A stretch of DNA of 64,000 nucleotides, from positions 25,005,128-25,069,127 of the forward strand of contig OZ037767.1 in the NCBI GenBank assembly GCA_964035545.1, in the 5' to 3' direction. Position 1 is the stretch's first letter; each line of letters begins with the position of its first letter. A model generated the notes under the pieces. The model was given only the letters and a program-made list of their open reading frames with translations, made no database searches and was not told the DNA's origin. The position numbers and the translations under genes were made by a program. This document shows positions 1 through 12,500 of the stretch, in pieces. The stretch comes from Bugula neritina. Taxonomy: Eukaryota > Bryozoa > Gymnolaemata > Cheilostomatida > Bugulidae.

Positions 1-1704
1 ATTCCTATGATCCAATGTGAATCGTCTGCCCGTAAGTCTTGCTTTTTGGAATAACCTGATGCTCCAGTTATTATGCAAGCCTCATTACAGCAGAATAGAC
101 TAGTCTAGGGGTGCTACAATACATACAGACATATTCTATAAATATAACATATCGTTGAAACCCTTTGGATAAGCTGAAATGTTTAGTGGAGCAAGCAAAT
201 GAATAAACTATCAGTATGAGCCAAACAGCATCTTTAATGCTATTAAGAATGCTTTTAATATGAAATTCTGATTTTTTTTTGGGTATTAATTGGATTGCTT
301 TTACAATTGGTCAATTTAACATTTTTATATGAGCTTAAGGTTACTCATTGTACAGGAGGATAAACATAATCTTAATATGTCTGCCTCTTATCTCTTGATA
401 TTCACTGACCACAATCTCAGCTACCAAGTTATTTTTATTTAATAATGAACTCAGATTTACTGATGAACTTACAGTTTTAGTACATGTTCAAGATGATATT
501 AAAGTTACGCAATGTTGAGTTCAAAATAAATTGTGCTAATTTTAGAACTCTAGACCTTTAGTTTATAGTTGAAAAAGAGGTCAGAAAAATGTTATTGATC
601 ACAGATCACATGTAAACATAACTACTTGATTTTAGTTCCACAAAAAAATGTGGGCTTGAAAAGTATGTTAAAGATAAAATGATATCATAAATTTGATAAC
701 AGCATTCTTTAAAAGTTTATTTTGTACACATCATGCTGCCTAGAGAGAGTTTGTGTGATCAGTTGTACTCTGCTTCAGTCACAACTTTGGTCACTGGGTG
801 GGGGGGGGGCTTTTATACACTGCCCCTTCTCATCTATTCTTAAGGCTAAAATATGATATTTATATTAATGAGTACACATATGTATTCTTTAAGCATTTAC
901 ATGGAAATAGAGGTTAAATAAAAATTAACTCATTATGCTAGCCCCAAATGTGTTTAGAATTGTATTTCTGATCACAACTATTTCAACTCGGAGATAAACT
1001 TTTACGGGTTTTTGTATGCAAAATGCTAAGCCTCTGGAAATATGCTACTTTACATTCAAATATGGCTTCAGCCTTGGGGAAGTGAGTAATGGTCTTTGGG
1101 TCCTGAGACAAGAGTATTCTAGAGTATTCTAGACATACCTACCAAAAATAGCTTCTCATGTCTGATAAATTAGTTCTGACAAGACAAGATACTTAACTCT
1201 GCATATGTTTTATTGCATATTTATATGAATTTACATGTCATAAATATTGCCCAGTTCTAGTTTTAGGTCTATACATATTTTAATTCGTTGTAGCATTTTT
1301 ATTAATGCATCTGTTACATGAATAATTAGATTTTTAGGGCTGTACCCAAATTATGTAATGTATACATCGCGTGTCCTCCTGGATAGCTTGTGATTGGTTT
1401 GGAGCTTGATTTTCTGGCAATATTTTCTCCACTCTTGCCATAACCTACTTTTATTGAAAATTTCCAAGGTTTAACATACAGTGCTCCCTTTATATCTCCT
1501 TGTTTTATTCTATAGATCACGAGAATGGCTCAAACCCCCATTTTTTGGCTTATGTATATGTGTATATAGACAAAATGGCAGAATTTAATAGTTCCATGAG
1601 TTAAATATGGTATTCTACTATGTTACAAATTGAGGTTTTGGGAGATACTGAACACTGTATACTGAATGCCCATATGTTATACACTTATACTTCTTTCCTT
1701 GTAG
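1..1704. other. Intronic sequence upstream of the first visible IFT88 exon
   Basis: AT-rich sequence without a convincing exon. It is read as the intron feeding the acceptor at 1703-1704. A donor-like site at 32-33 follows a short stretch that has an in-frame stop (8-10) in the only phase that would fit the next exon, so it is not called as an exon. The upstream IFT88 exons (TPR repeats) must lie before this window. Confidence 0.6.
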
Positions 1705-4700
1705 TTTCTGGTTAAGATCTGCTCAGACCTGGGACTAAAGGAGGCCCAGGACTATGCCAATAAACTAAAGAAAGCAGAGAAGGCAAAGGAGCTGAAAGAG
1801 CAGGTATTTTACTGAGTTGTAACACTTGACAACAAGTGCTTGTCATCTATACATCTAATATCTCCACAAATACTAAAACAACTTTACTAGTTGATGGTTG
1901 CTGGATGCAGCCAGTTCTTGTTTATATCACACTGAATCATATTTGTTGAGAATGTTGTCCAATTTCAAGGCTTGTCTCACAGCTTACAGCTTGTCATCTA
2001 ATCAGTGGCAGTTGCTAGTGGCTTTAGCTATTATTATAAAAATTGGTGTTTACTTGTTTTCAACTTGCTGTATTCCTTGTGGCGAATGACCAAACTAGGA
2101 AAGAAGAACTTCTGCGAATAAATATATTATATAACACACTGCAACCCCTAGAGATTTCAACTTTACCACAAATTGCTAAAAATATATATACCATATATAG
2201 TACATGTCGAAAGATTAAACCAATTTCATTACGATGCACCTGCGTGAAGAAACCTTGCCCTCGTGTTTGTAGAGAGTTACTAGTGGTACTAGAAGACTTG
2301 GCAGCGGAGCACCTAGTAGGAACAGTTCTGCTGGCAGCGGTATGTATAGAACATAGATCAATATAATGACTATAATCTTGTAGAGGTTCATTCTTCAACA
2401 TATTATAATACTGCCTTGCTGTGAGTTATGTACAGTGTTGAGGAAATTTCAAAAGCCTGTGGTCAATGTAGACGCAGTAATGAAAATTTTTAAAAAAGCC
2501 TGTGTTCTAGTTACAAACTTTAGCAAAAGATGTTATACTCTCACTAGAATTTCAACTTCTGTTCTCAAACTGAAACTCATCAATAAAATTAAAAACCTAA
2601 ACTATTAAAATTTTTCAGTTGTGTCACAAAAAGTTGTGTATTTGCAAAAGCTATGCTTTGTGACCCAAACCAAATTTAATTGGAAATTAAAATATTCAGG
2701 CTATTGAAATTTTTCAGTTACTTTAATCAGCTGACCCTATTTAGCACCATTTCATTAAATCTGAAAAATACAAAACCTTAATTAATATTCACAAATATGT
2801 GCCTTGTAATTTAAATGAGGCTCAAAATATTACAGTTTAATTTATTTTATCTGATTTCCATATTTGAAGTTCATTTCACAGCACATAGTTGTAAAACTTC
2901 GAGAACAAGCATTTGTACAGATTCTTCACATAGTATGTTGTAACAGCCTGTAACATCAATGCATAACTCACCAAAATACCTTTTGTCCCTAAACATTTAA
3001 TTGTTTTAATAAACCTAAAATGACCTACTCTGTGAAAGTTAAAATATTTTCTTGTTTATAAACATTAATTTCCTGTCCTTAGCTTTTGTTGTGATGTACT
3101 AAGACTACCAAAACATCTCACATACTCATTTAGGTCTTCTCATACATCTGCAATACCCATCTGCATCTTCTTTATTCTGCAACCTAGTTTCGGTTCCCTT
3201 GAAATAATAGTCTAGCATAAGTATTAACTCATTTTTCTGCTGGTTACCATAAATTTGTCAACTCTGCTGATTCTTAGATTTGCAAGGATTCTACTGTCAA
3301 ATGAAAATCTATTTCAAAAATTTTCTGATTCTCCTCCCCCCCACCGTGAATAACCTACTACACCACTGTAATTTTTATGCTTCCCAATTATTTCTTTATA
3401 TAGTGTTAGGTGATTGATTATCATATTTAAATAATTTGGTAAATTGTAAAATCCTGTAAGTTTTATGAATTTTAAATGTTGCCAAGGTTCTATAACAAGT
3501 TATTTCACACCAGGCTAATACCATTATTCATTTTGATTCTGCCACTCTCTGACAGCTGGTGTTACATTATTTTATTTTAGAAAAAAATTAACCACAATTA
3601 TAAAGGCAAATTTTGGCTGGCATTTATTTCCTTTTAATACGCAAAAAGTAGTAAATCATTTTAATGCCAGTAAATTTTATACCCAAATTTAATTTTACGT
3701 ATTTGCTTGTGTTGCTATTACTTGGGGAATGTGGAGATAGAAGCCCAGCTAGTGCTACTGTACATAGGTACAGTAGTGTGTCACAGCAGTATTGACATGA
3801 TTTGTTCTGCTTTTAGGAGGGGCCACACTAGGAGCAGGTAGGAGAGATGTGTTTTGTTGATCTGTCTATGTCCAGTTAGTGTTAGGCAGCTCTTACCCGT
3901 ATGATTTGGTTTGTGTGACTTCACGCTGCCGCGCGCCACAACTAGCCATTTTAATCAACCCTCTCTTCATCAAAATATTGTTGACTATTTGTTATTTACT
4001 AATCATGTTACATTGTAAGCAAAAACATGGAAAATCATGTTTCATGTCAGCAGTGAATAAGGAACTCAGTAACGACTCATTAACACGACAGATGCAAACT
4101 ATAGCATCTGGAAAGCCAACTGTGTAGTAGTAATTACATAAAATAGATTCTAACTGTAATTCTCAGACAGAATGTTACGTAAGCTGTAAGAATCAATATT
4201 TTACTACTAACAGGTTTGATCAGCTTGTGAAATGACTTTCTGCTAAAGTGTGACTAAAATAGAGTGTATAGCCACTGGACGTGTGCACAGGTTGCTGTTT
4301 CTGGGTGGGGGGGGGTTAATGTACCCATATTTCAGTATAAACTGATTATAACATGAAACTTAAGGAACTGAAGACAGCATGTTAAGTTACAACCAATAAG
4401 TTATCACATTGCAGTACTTGTATTTTGTACAGATAGGCACTGACTCATGTGGAATCTTCTTTCAAAAAAAAGTAAATTCTTTTCTTACAAGTTGCAACTC
4501 ATTTCAAACAATAAGTAAGCTCAGTATTACAGAAATATTGCTTTTACTAACAGTGAGGGTTACTCTTATTTCAAGTTAATTCTTCTGTATTTTTTGCTTT
4601 GGTAGTGCTTTAATTATTCAAGTTAGCATGAAAGTTTATTGGGTCATTGAAAGAATTTTAAAAATTAAACGAAATCTCAATCTATAAGTTCATAGTTCAT

Positions 4701-7453
4701 AATAAACGTATCAAAGTAGAATCAGCTTGAACCAAATTTTAGTCGGCTTCACTTAATGGAATGGGTCTTCTATAGAAATTAGCAATATATGATATATACT
4801 TAGTTACATAATACCACCTGAAATACAGTAAATATGCACCAACTCTTGTCTAATACAGCTGCAGTGCACGTTTCATTTACATGAGCTCTTCTGTAAGTCT
4901 TTAACCTGAGTAAATCTTTTGATCTCAATTATTCAAAGTTGATCTCATTGAGTTGATCAACTTTCCCTGAGACAAGTGGAGTATTTGAAGAGATATAATT
5001 GTACTTGTTGACATTTCTATGGTTTCTCGTTGGGTGACAGGATAAGTTATCTGTATCTCGAGTATGTTAATGAATAAATTGTGCAAAAAATATTCAAATT
5101 TAATTAGAAGCACATATTTTGGCTTGAGCTAATTAATTAGAGGTGTGTTCTGAGATTGCTATGTTTGCTGACGAATTTCTCATTGTTGAAGTTTTCAGAT
5201 TTCTCAGAAGTGTATCCTGACACAGCTATTACTCTGTAGTTGTGTTTGTGTATCAAAGTTTTATTCCTTCTTTTAATGTAAACAGAAAATCTTGCTCTCT
5301 ATTTGCTGCCTTTTGTGATGTCTTATAAAAGAGGCAGCAAGTTTATTGCAACTAAAAATTTAAACTCCTGTTTTTGTTGAGACAAGTTTGAGATATGTTG
5401 GCATGAGATTTACTGTCGTTTCATCTCGTTGGCTGATTTGAAAGTAATGACATTGTTGATATTATTGTTTGTGCTAGAGAAGCACAAATCACATTTTTGC
5501 TGTACATACTGCAGCATTCACCTAACTTGACTAATATTTGAACAGTGCCATACTACTCTTACCACATCTATCCATCATTTACTATCCTGTTGTCTAAATC
5601 ACCGCATTGGCATCTGGTAGTTGGTCAAACTACTCAAACCCTTGTCATCCTTCCAGTAGATCTTTCTTCCTATGCATAGGGTCACACGTCTCCTAGGGTT
5701 TCTCTGCTAACCGCTGAGGTTATTTCGGTAACACTTGCACCTGCTTTTTAGAATAATTACTGTAGGGCATTTCGCTCAGTACTTCAATAAAAACATATTT
5801 TAATATTTAACAAATGTTTTTATAATTCTATGGTGTCTTAGTTGGTGAAGAAAATTTGCATTTAATATAAACAATATTTCTAAGATTGATTTAATGGCTT
5901 TTGTCTGGTTCTGATTGGTAGATCGGATGGGGAGTGGAACTGGGAGCAGAAAGTCCTCGTCCATAGGCGCACGGTCTTCTGCTGGTAGAAACAGACGGGC
6001 AATAAATCTAGAAGGAGCAGATGATAAACCTTATCAAGTCAGCAACCCTAAAACAGTTGGTGAGGCAGCATTAAGATATGACTACACAACCCCTCTTCTC
6101 TACTCTCCATAGTCACAATCAGCTCCAAAATCTCATGAAAGTTGTCTTAGTCGTTGTATAGAATTGATTGGTTGTCTCGGTTGTTGGTGTTAGAAATGCC
6201 ATCATGTGATGTTTTTGGCTGCAACATCCTTTTCTACTTTGTTGAATATGAAAATAATATGGCCAGGAAATGTTATTTATTTGGTGTTACAGATCTTCTA
6301 CATTTTTGGTGACATCTCTAACCTACAGTTACTAGCTTTGCCTTTACTTTTAGCTTGGGATCCATCAAGTTGCTACTTCAGCGCAGAGATGCTTAGCTTG
6401 AGTTTATAACTTTTGGTTTGGCATTTAGTTTGAGGTGTGGATGTTTTATATCATAGGCAAACAACTACACGTGTGACATCTCTTTCCTAGTTTTAAAGCT
6501 TTTTAAAAAATGCACTTCTACATTGACCTACAATGGAGCCCTGATGTTTGTTTGTTTAGCAGACTATGGACTTTTGTCTCAAATTATGCTGGCAACATTG
6601 CCTAAGTTCTTTAAACTAGCATCACAACAGTTGGCATCGCTGGCACGCCAGCCACCCTCATGGTATTTAAACCTCTGGCTTAGCACATTGCCTTATGCAA
6701 TCGCTGTCCATTATTTGGCTAAGTTTCTTTCTGGCTGAGAGAAATAGACTTTAGTTAGTGAGAAACAATCATATTGTGATTAGTATTGACTCAACACTCT
6801 CACACTTCTCTGGCAGAACAAGTGTGTGGGGGATTTGGTTTCTTCAGCCAAGTGAGCTAAATTATAGGAAAATAAGTTAATTTATTGTTAGTTGTTCAGA
6901 AGCAAGCTTTGGAGAAAAATCAGAAATGTCACAGTGTATGATCGCAGGTTGCTATATCTGCTTCCAAGTTTTGGTTCAACTCTAAGCAGTTGAGTTGCCG
7001 CAACCCTATTGCACTCAGCTTTCGAAATAGTTTTACCATAGAAACAGATGGTAGTAGTAACAGAATGCATGGGGGTGAAATCATCAAATGACAGTCAATA
7101 CATTTATATTGGTTCACTGTCTAACTTTTATTGTATTGAGACAGACAAACTTTAATACTTAAATGCCATTTTTAAACAACTGCAGTTTTAATTATTTTCA
7201 TCTTTCATAATGCAGGCATAAAATAAGTTTTGGAGTGTTTAGCATTTAAAGAATAAAACTGTGAAGTTATTTGGGAGAGTTATTTATGAAGAGAGTGTCT
7301 AGTTTAAGTTTATCAAATATTTTTGCAGATTCGAGTTATGCTGACCCTCTGGGGCCGCAAATGGAGAGACCCAAGACTGCTGCCAAACGACGTGATGACG
7401 CTGCCGATGATTTTGCTGACGAGGAGCTGGATGACGACTTGCTGCCAGATTAA
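1705..7453 (+). CDS. IFT88: IFT88 (intraflagellar transport protein 88), C-terminal four exons, 5'-truncated by the window
   Basis: Exons 1705-1803, 2273-2339, 5922-6059 and 7329-7453 (stop TAA 7451-7453) join in frame (phases 0, 1, 1) into 142 residues. IFT88 is a TPR-repeat subunit of the IFT-B complex that carries cargo into cilia and flagella. The first exon gives the end of the last TPR helix (KICSDLGLKEAQDYANKLKK). The second and third give a Ser/Gly/Arg-rich linker. The last gives the diagnostic tail with SYADPLGPQ, ERPKTAAK and an acidic FADEELDDDLLPD end, which closely matches the vertebrate IFT88 C-terminus. The 67-nt second exon was found because exon phases (0 out of 1803, 1 needed at 5922) demanded an exon of length 3n+1. 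Introns hold no other convincing exon. Protein identity is near certain; the linker exons are slightly less so. Confidence 0.93.
2340..5921 (+). other. Long IFT88 intron (3.6 kb)
   Basis: AT-rich intron between the linker exons. It has G-runs such as 4307-4315 and no ORF with recognisable homology. A 21-nt acceptor/donor-flanked piece at 3817-3837 looks exon-like but has a stop in the needed phase. Confidence 0.6.
6060..7328 (+). other. Last IFT88 intron
   Basis: The donor at 6060 (GTGAGG) and the acceptor TTTTGCAG at 7328 bound this intron. If it is retained, the frame runs on for 17 residues to a stop at 6110-6112, replacing the conserved acidic IFT88 tail. ORFs of 67 and 71 codons inside (6206-6409, 6523-6738) are hydrophobic, unrecognised and probably chance. 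Confidence 0.6.
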
Positions 7454-7594
7454 TTTACAGTTCACTTACAAATGAATGGATATCTAGCAAGCTGCATCTG
7501 TGTCAGAACCCTTGGATAATTAATTTAAAACCTTTTCTTACTGTATTTTGTTATATATAGTAAAATACAAATCTTTTTAAATTCAATCTCTTTC

Positions 7595-7600
7595 AATAAA
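7595..7600 (+). terminator. Poly(A) signal for IFT88
   Basis: AATAAA about 140 nt after the IFT88 stop codon, the first canonical hexamer downstream. Confidence 0.6.
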
Positions 7601-9430
7601 ACTTGTTGCCCTTCATAAGTCGTAATTATCATTTAAATTGAACTCTAATTGAAATATTTTTGCTCATTCAACAATTTCAGCGTCGTTTACTACATACCTA
7701 CCTTTTAGTTTTGATTTACAAGAATGTTCCTCATGTGTTTAATGTACTAGTCTATCAATTCACGGATGTGCTTGTTGTTGGTATTAATAGCAAGCTATAT
7801 TATTATAATAAATATTTTGTCTCACTGATCTTTGCCTCAAGTATTGTCAATGGTCACGATGTACATACATTCATTAGCTAGTTACGAACCATTGAAAAAA
7901 TATTTTTCCCAAGATATTTGTCACTATTAGCACATAAAATGCTAATTAGCTTTAAAACATCAGCTCAGTCAGCAATTAGCAAAGAGTAGATACTGGAGAT
8001 TTTTATTTCTTTTCAATAGTTAGATAGAATGGCTGTGTGGTGGGACACAATAGGTTCAGTGAATGTAGGAGCTTCAAATATATTTGTATTCCATTAGATA
8101 AAACAAATAGCAGCTCCTTTTACACCTACCCTTTTGTTATTCGTTTTATAGGCTTGTATTAGATCACTAATGGCCTGCTATATAGTGATAGTATTACCTC
8201 TCAACATGACATTTAGTCTGTCTGTGTGTCGATTAGTCCTCCATATTGCATACAAAAGTATAACATGACAAAACTAGATCCTGGCTAGTTTTAGTGAACT
8301 TGAGGTAATATAATGTAATTTTAATCATTAGATTTATAAGGTGATAAATTTGCACATTATAATCATCAAGGGTCCAGAGTTCCTATAATGCTGTAAATAC
8401 AATTATAAGTTTTATTATTACTTGAAAATTTTAATTCCAGCTTGCTTAAAAATTTTCTGGTTGCTATTGCAACAGTTTGTGCATCTCTTAGTTTTGGTCG
8501 ACATGACTAGTTATTGATGAACTTGATGGAGTGAAAATTCACTAACTGCAATAAGTGCTATTTCACACTGTTGCTATACATGTAAAGAATATGCCATTAT
8601 ATTCCAATAACTATTAGCAAGAAAGTTAACATTCAAAATTTTAACCTTATTACATACGAAATCAATATAACACACATACTAAGTTTACTAAAATTTTATC
8701 AAGTATTGACCATGATTTTCCATTTGAAAGTCTCAACTTAGTTATAAGTAAACTACTGCGTGTAAAAGGCAGCTTTTGAAAAATCCATTTTTTACTTTCT
8801 ATTATTTTGTAAAGTAAGTGTTTAACAGTTTATTGTATATTCATAAAATGTGCTTTGGAAGCTTAACTTACGAGCTTCATGAACATTGGTAGACACTGCT
8901 GCACTGATTCAGCAGGTTTCATAAGTTAGGTACTTCAATGATCATGGTATCATACATACACAGCTATGGATTAAAACACAATTAATACATAACATTATGT
9001 AAACTTATCTACCAGCGTATTATAACTACATGGCAGATTGCCAGATTTTACTTGGAAGAAATATTGTTTATATCCACTGTGCAGAGGCCTGACAAATTGT
9101 ACAAATGGCAGCTTAATTGATATTTTTAGATAATAATAATGTTTATTGTAGTACTGGTTTATTACAACCTGCAGATCTTCTGTCACATGTCAAACAGAGT
9201 CCTAATAATTATATTGTTATATAATTATATGTTAATAGAGCTCTGTTATCACAAGCAATTACTACTTGATCTATTGGCTGATCATGAAAAGTAGCTTGTC
9301 TATTCATTGATATTGATGGGTGGTGCGCTACCCGTCCCACACTGCAGCTAATCTGCAGTGTAGAGTCCTAAGGCTTACTAGTTTCAGGTGTAGTAGTGAA
9401 TAGAAGGCTGTCATTACAGCTCCACTTGTG
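7601..9430. other. Intergenic region between IFT88 and the distal Eph exon
   Basis: AT-rich with no recognisable gene. The last 100 bases are less AT-rich and carry a perfect inverted repeat at 9339-9361 (9-bp arms ACACTGCAG / CTGCAGTGT, 5-nt loop), just upstream of the first Eph coding exon. Confidence 0.5.
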
Positions 9431-9493
9431 ATGATGAGTGGACAAGATTCAACCTGCTCACTGTTCCCACAAGACCTCCACTACTCACCTGGC

Positions 9494-9554
9494 ATGTGGA
9501 TTATACCTTTTCTCTTTCTCAGTCTCTCTGTCAGGACTACTCTTACAGCAGAAG
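9494..9554 (+). CDS. Eph first coding exon, distal (signal peptide 1)
   Basis: Encodes [20 protein letters not shown] and ends in phase 1 before GTAAGAG. Joined to 22071 it reads TAE-VVVLDTL, the typical Eph transition from signal peptide to the ephrin-binding domain. It sits 12.5 kb upstream of exon 2. No other exon is needed between them, though I cannot rule one out. Confidence 0.7.
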
Positions 9555-12500
9555 GTAAGAGATGTTTTTTGTATAAACTTTCTTGTTTAAATTATAATCG
9601 TTTTATATTAGTTTCAGATTATTTTTACAGTATGAAGATGTACGTTAATAAAGTATAAGGCAATTACTGTAATTATGGCTATTGACAGTTAATTACTGTT
9701 CATTTCTTGTATAATGTAGAATAGTCAAATGACCTAGAGATAAAGTAGCTGTACTTTTACTTCAGACATAGATTTGAGCTGCTTTGCTCTGTTACGGCAG
9801 CAACAAAATCAGCAGCAAATAAAGTTCTGCAAATATATATGGCTGCATAATAATAATAACATCTTTAATGCATATTACTGCAAAAATGTTTGTACCTAAC
9901 AAACTTCTGCTAACCGATTAGATAATTTAAAAAAAATAGCTTCATGTATATTGATGTAGCAGAACCCTATTCTAGGAAAATAAGATTTGCAAAATAAATA
10001 AGAAACGAGCATAAACCAAAAGCAAAATTAGTATACTATAAAAAGATATTACTATTAGCTGTGTTTTGAAGTTGAAACTAAAATAGCAGCAATATAATAC
10101 TAAAAATTCAGCATGCTGTGTACTTTTAAAAATTTAATCTAAAACTACATATACAATTAATAGTATTGTTATGTCAATGGCTAAAGAGGATTGTGTATAT
10201 AAATTATTTATATTATATTATAATAGCTACTGAATATTCATCACACTATCACAACGAATTTTAAATAAACTCATGCATTATTTGCATTAGCATAGCAATG
10301 TACTTTTTTTGTATTATGTAATGCTATTTCGCAACCCTTTATCATCATAATATTATAGTCAAGCTACTTGGTAAAGAAAAATACTAAATACACCTAAGCT
10401 TAAATTTACATGTAATTTAGTGTCTGTAATTTTAACTTGCATGTTTCTGAACTAAGCTAAATATTGTTATTATTGAGCTGTATTTGGGTGCCTGGATCTG
10501 TTTGTTTAAAAAGATGAGGAATATGTAAAGTTGACTAAGCTGTTACCACATATCTATGTGTGCTAAAACAACATAACATTCTGATTATGCAAATTTTATG
10601 TATGCAGTTTCACCATATAAATATTTTAAATATCATAAGCATTATTCACACAAACCCGCAAACAAAATTAACAATGCATATTTACTATTGTTTTACCTTA
10701 AAGTTTTTTTATTTGGGCATTAATATTGAGTCAAAATTGCAAATGTTGATAGAAAGAAATGGCGGATGAATAGAGAGACTTTAGTTACAATCCTTTCTCA
10801 TGTAGAATTCAGAAGCTCTTCGGTTTTTATATTAGTCTATATGTCACTGTACTTTATGCAGACGACTGTGGCAGGCTTGGTAAAACAGAGTAAACAATTA
10901 ATTCCTTTTACAACTTAGTGTCTGGGTATGTGAGACTAGGGTTTAAAGGCAACACTTGATTACAGGGATAGTATTACTCCCTAAAGTCCATTGATTTCAC
11001 TCTTGAATATATAGTGGCAGTTATTTGAGCAAAATATTAGCCTCATAAATCTTCTTTGATATCATGTTCTATTGAAGAGTGAATTTTTCACACAATATTT
11101 GCCAGCTACTAGTAACCAGCTTGTTGGCAATGCATTTACAATACTATTACTAAATACATCAATTGACACAACTGCCTACTCTATGCCAATGCTCAGCCAT
11201 TGCTAGATACTATTATATTAATGCAATAGTTGATAGTTCAAAAACCTTGGAACTTTCCAAAGGTGATTTGTTTGGCTTTTGTTTTATATATGGATTATAG
11301 AAATCTAGAGTGAGACGCCTGTTATGTTGTCACTAAGGATTGCTATTTAAATACTGCTATAAGAAGTCTTTTAAGTCTTGAATTTTTCATTTTTGTATTA
11401 CTTTCACTTTGGTAAAGACAGAATGACATCTTTTAATAAATGGTTTATTTTAAATATGGCTTACCAACAAAATGACACATTTTGTGGTTTTTGCAACATT
11501 TTATTTCTTTAGTCAACAGTATTTTATGGAATTCATTGTCATATATAAAAAAGCTACTTTATTTTATATGCAATAAAAAGCAGGATCCCCATATCATTGT
11601 TTAGCTAATAGCACTACAAATAATCATTTATTTTTAATTGTCTGCACTAGATTCAAATAGAACAAATTTTTTCTTGCATAAATTAAAATGTTCATTTTTT
11701 GCAAATCTTAAATTCAAATGTCTATATTTTTTGTGTATAATGAATATCTAATAATAGTAAAAATAAATAAAACAATAGATTCCAATATGACTACTTTACA
11801 GTTCATGGTGATTTGTAATTCTAACACAATGATTACCTATATAAAAGATTCTAATTAGATCTAATTTGAGGATCTACTCTAAATATAATGAGTTTTGTAA
11901 GCTTATCTTTTTACAAAATGTTCAGTGGCTGATTTCTAATTCAATGTAAATAATATAATCAGAAATGGGGCTCTTATTAAAGCTAATCTTTGGTGATCAA
12001 AGAAAATTTGGTGTACAATCTTTGTTTTGACACCACAAGAATGATAAACTAGACATAGGACAACAATCATATTGCATTCTAACATGTATCTTATCAATAT
12101 TGGCTTTAAGTCGCCATTCAATATCTGAATCAAACAGTAAAACATGTAAAACATAAAAAGTAAAACGCTTAATACCTTCTGCAGGCCAGAAAATGTTTGA
12201 AGAGATCATATTTTTGTCAAAAAAGACGTCACTACTCCATGTCTGAATTTAATTACTCACCATACCAGCTGTGGATAAAGCAAACATGCAATATTTACTG
12301 CGTATTGCTTACAAATTCACAGTTTCAGGGAGAATATCACGGCTTGTGGGCACAGTGTGGTTGGTAGTCTTTCAGAGAGCAAATATCAGACTGCAGAGTA
12401 AAAGTAAGACAAGCAGAGCAGCTGCACATCTCAAGGGTTAACTTTTCTGTCGGCTGAATAGATTGCAGTTATTTATGATTTATAATATTCTAATACTTGG

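Noticed and set aside
1-31. Donor-like GTAAGT after a short stretch at the window start, as a possible IFT88 exon end
   Set aside because: In the phase needed by the acceptor at 1705 there is a TGA at 8-10 and no acceptor after it.
3817-3837. 21-nt piece flanked by TTTTAG and GTAGGA in the IFT88 intron
   Set aside because: It contains TAG in the required phase and its length is a multiple of three, which cannot mend the phase gap that exon 2273-2339 explains.
6206-6738. Hydrophobic frames in the last IFT88 intron
   Set aside because: Leu/Ile-rich translation of AT-rich DNA, no splice support, no recognisable family.
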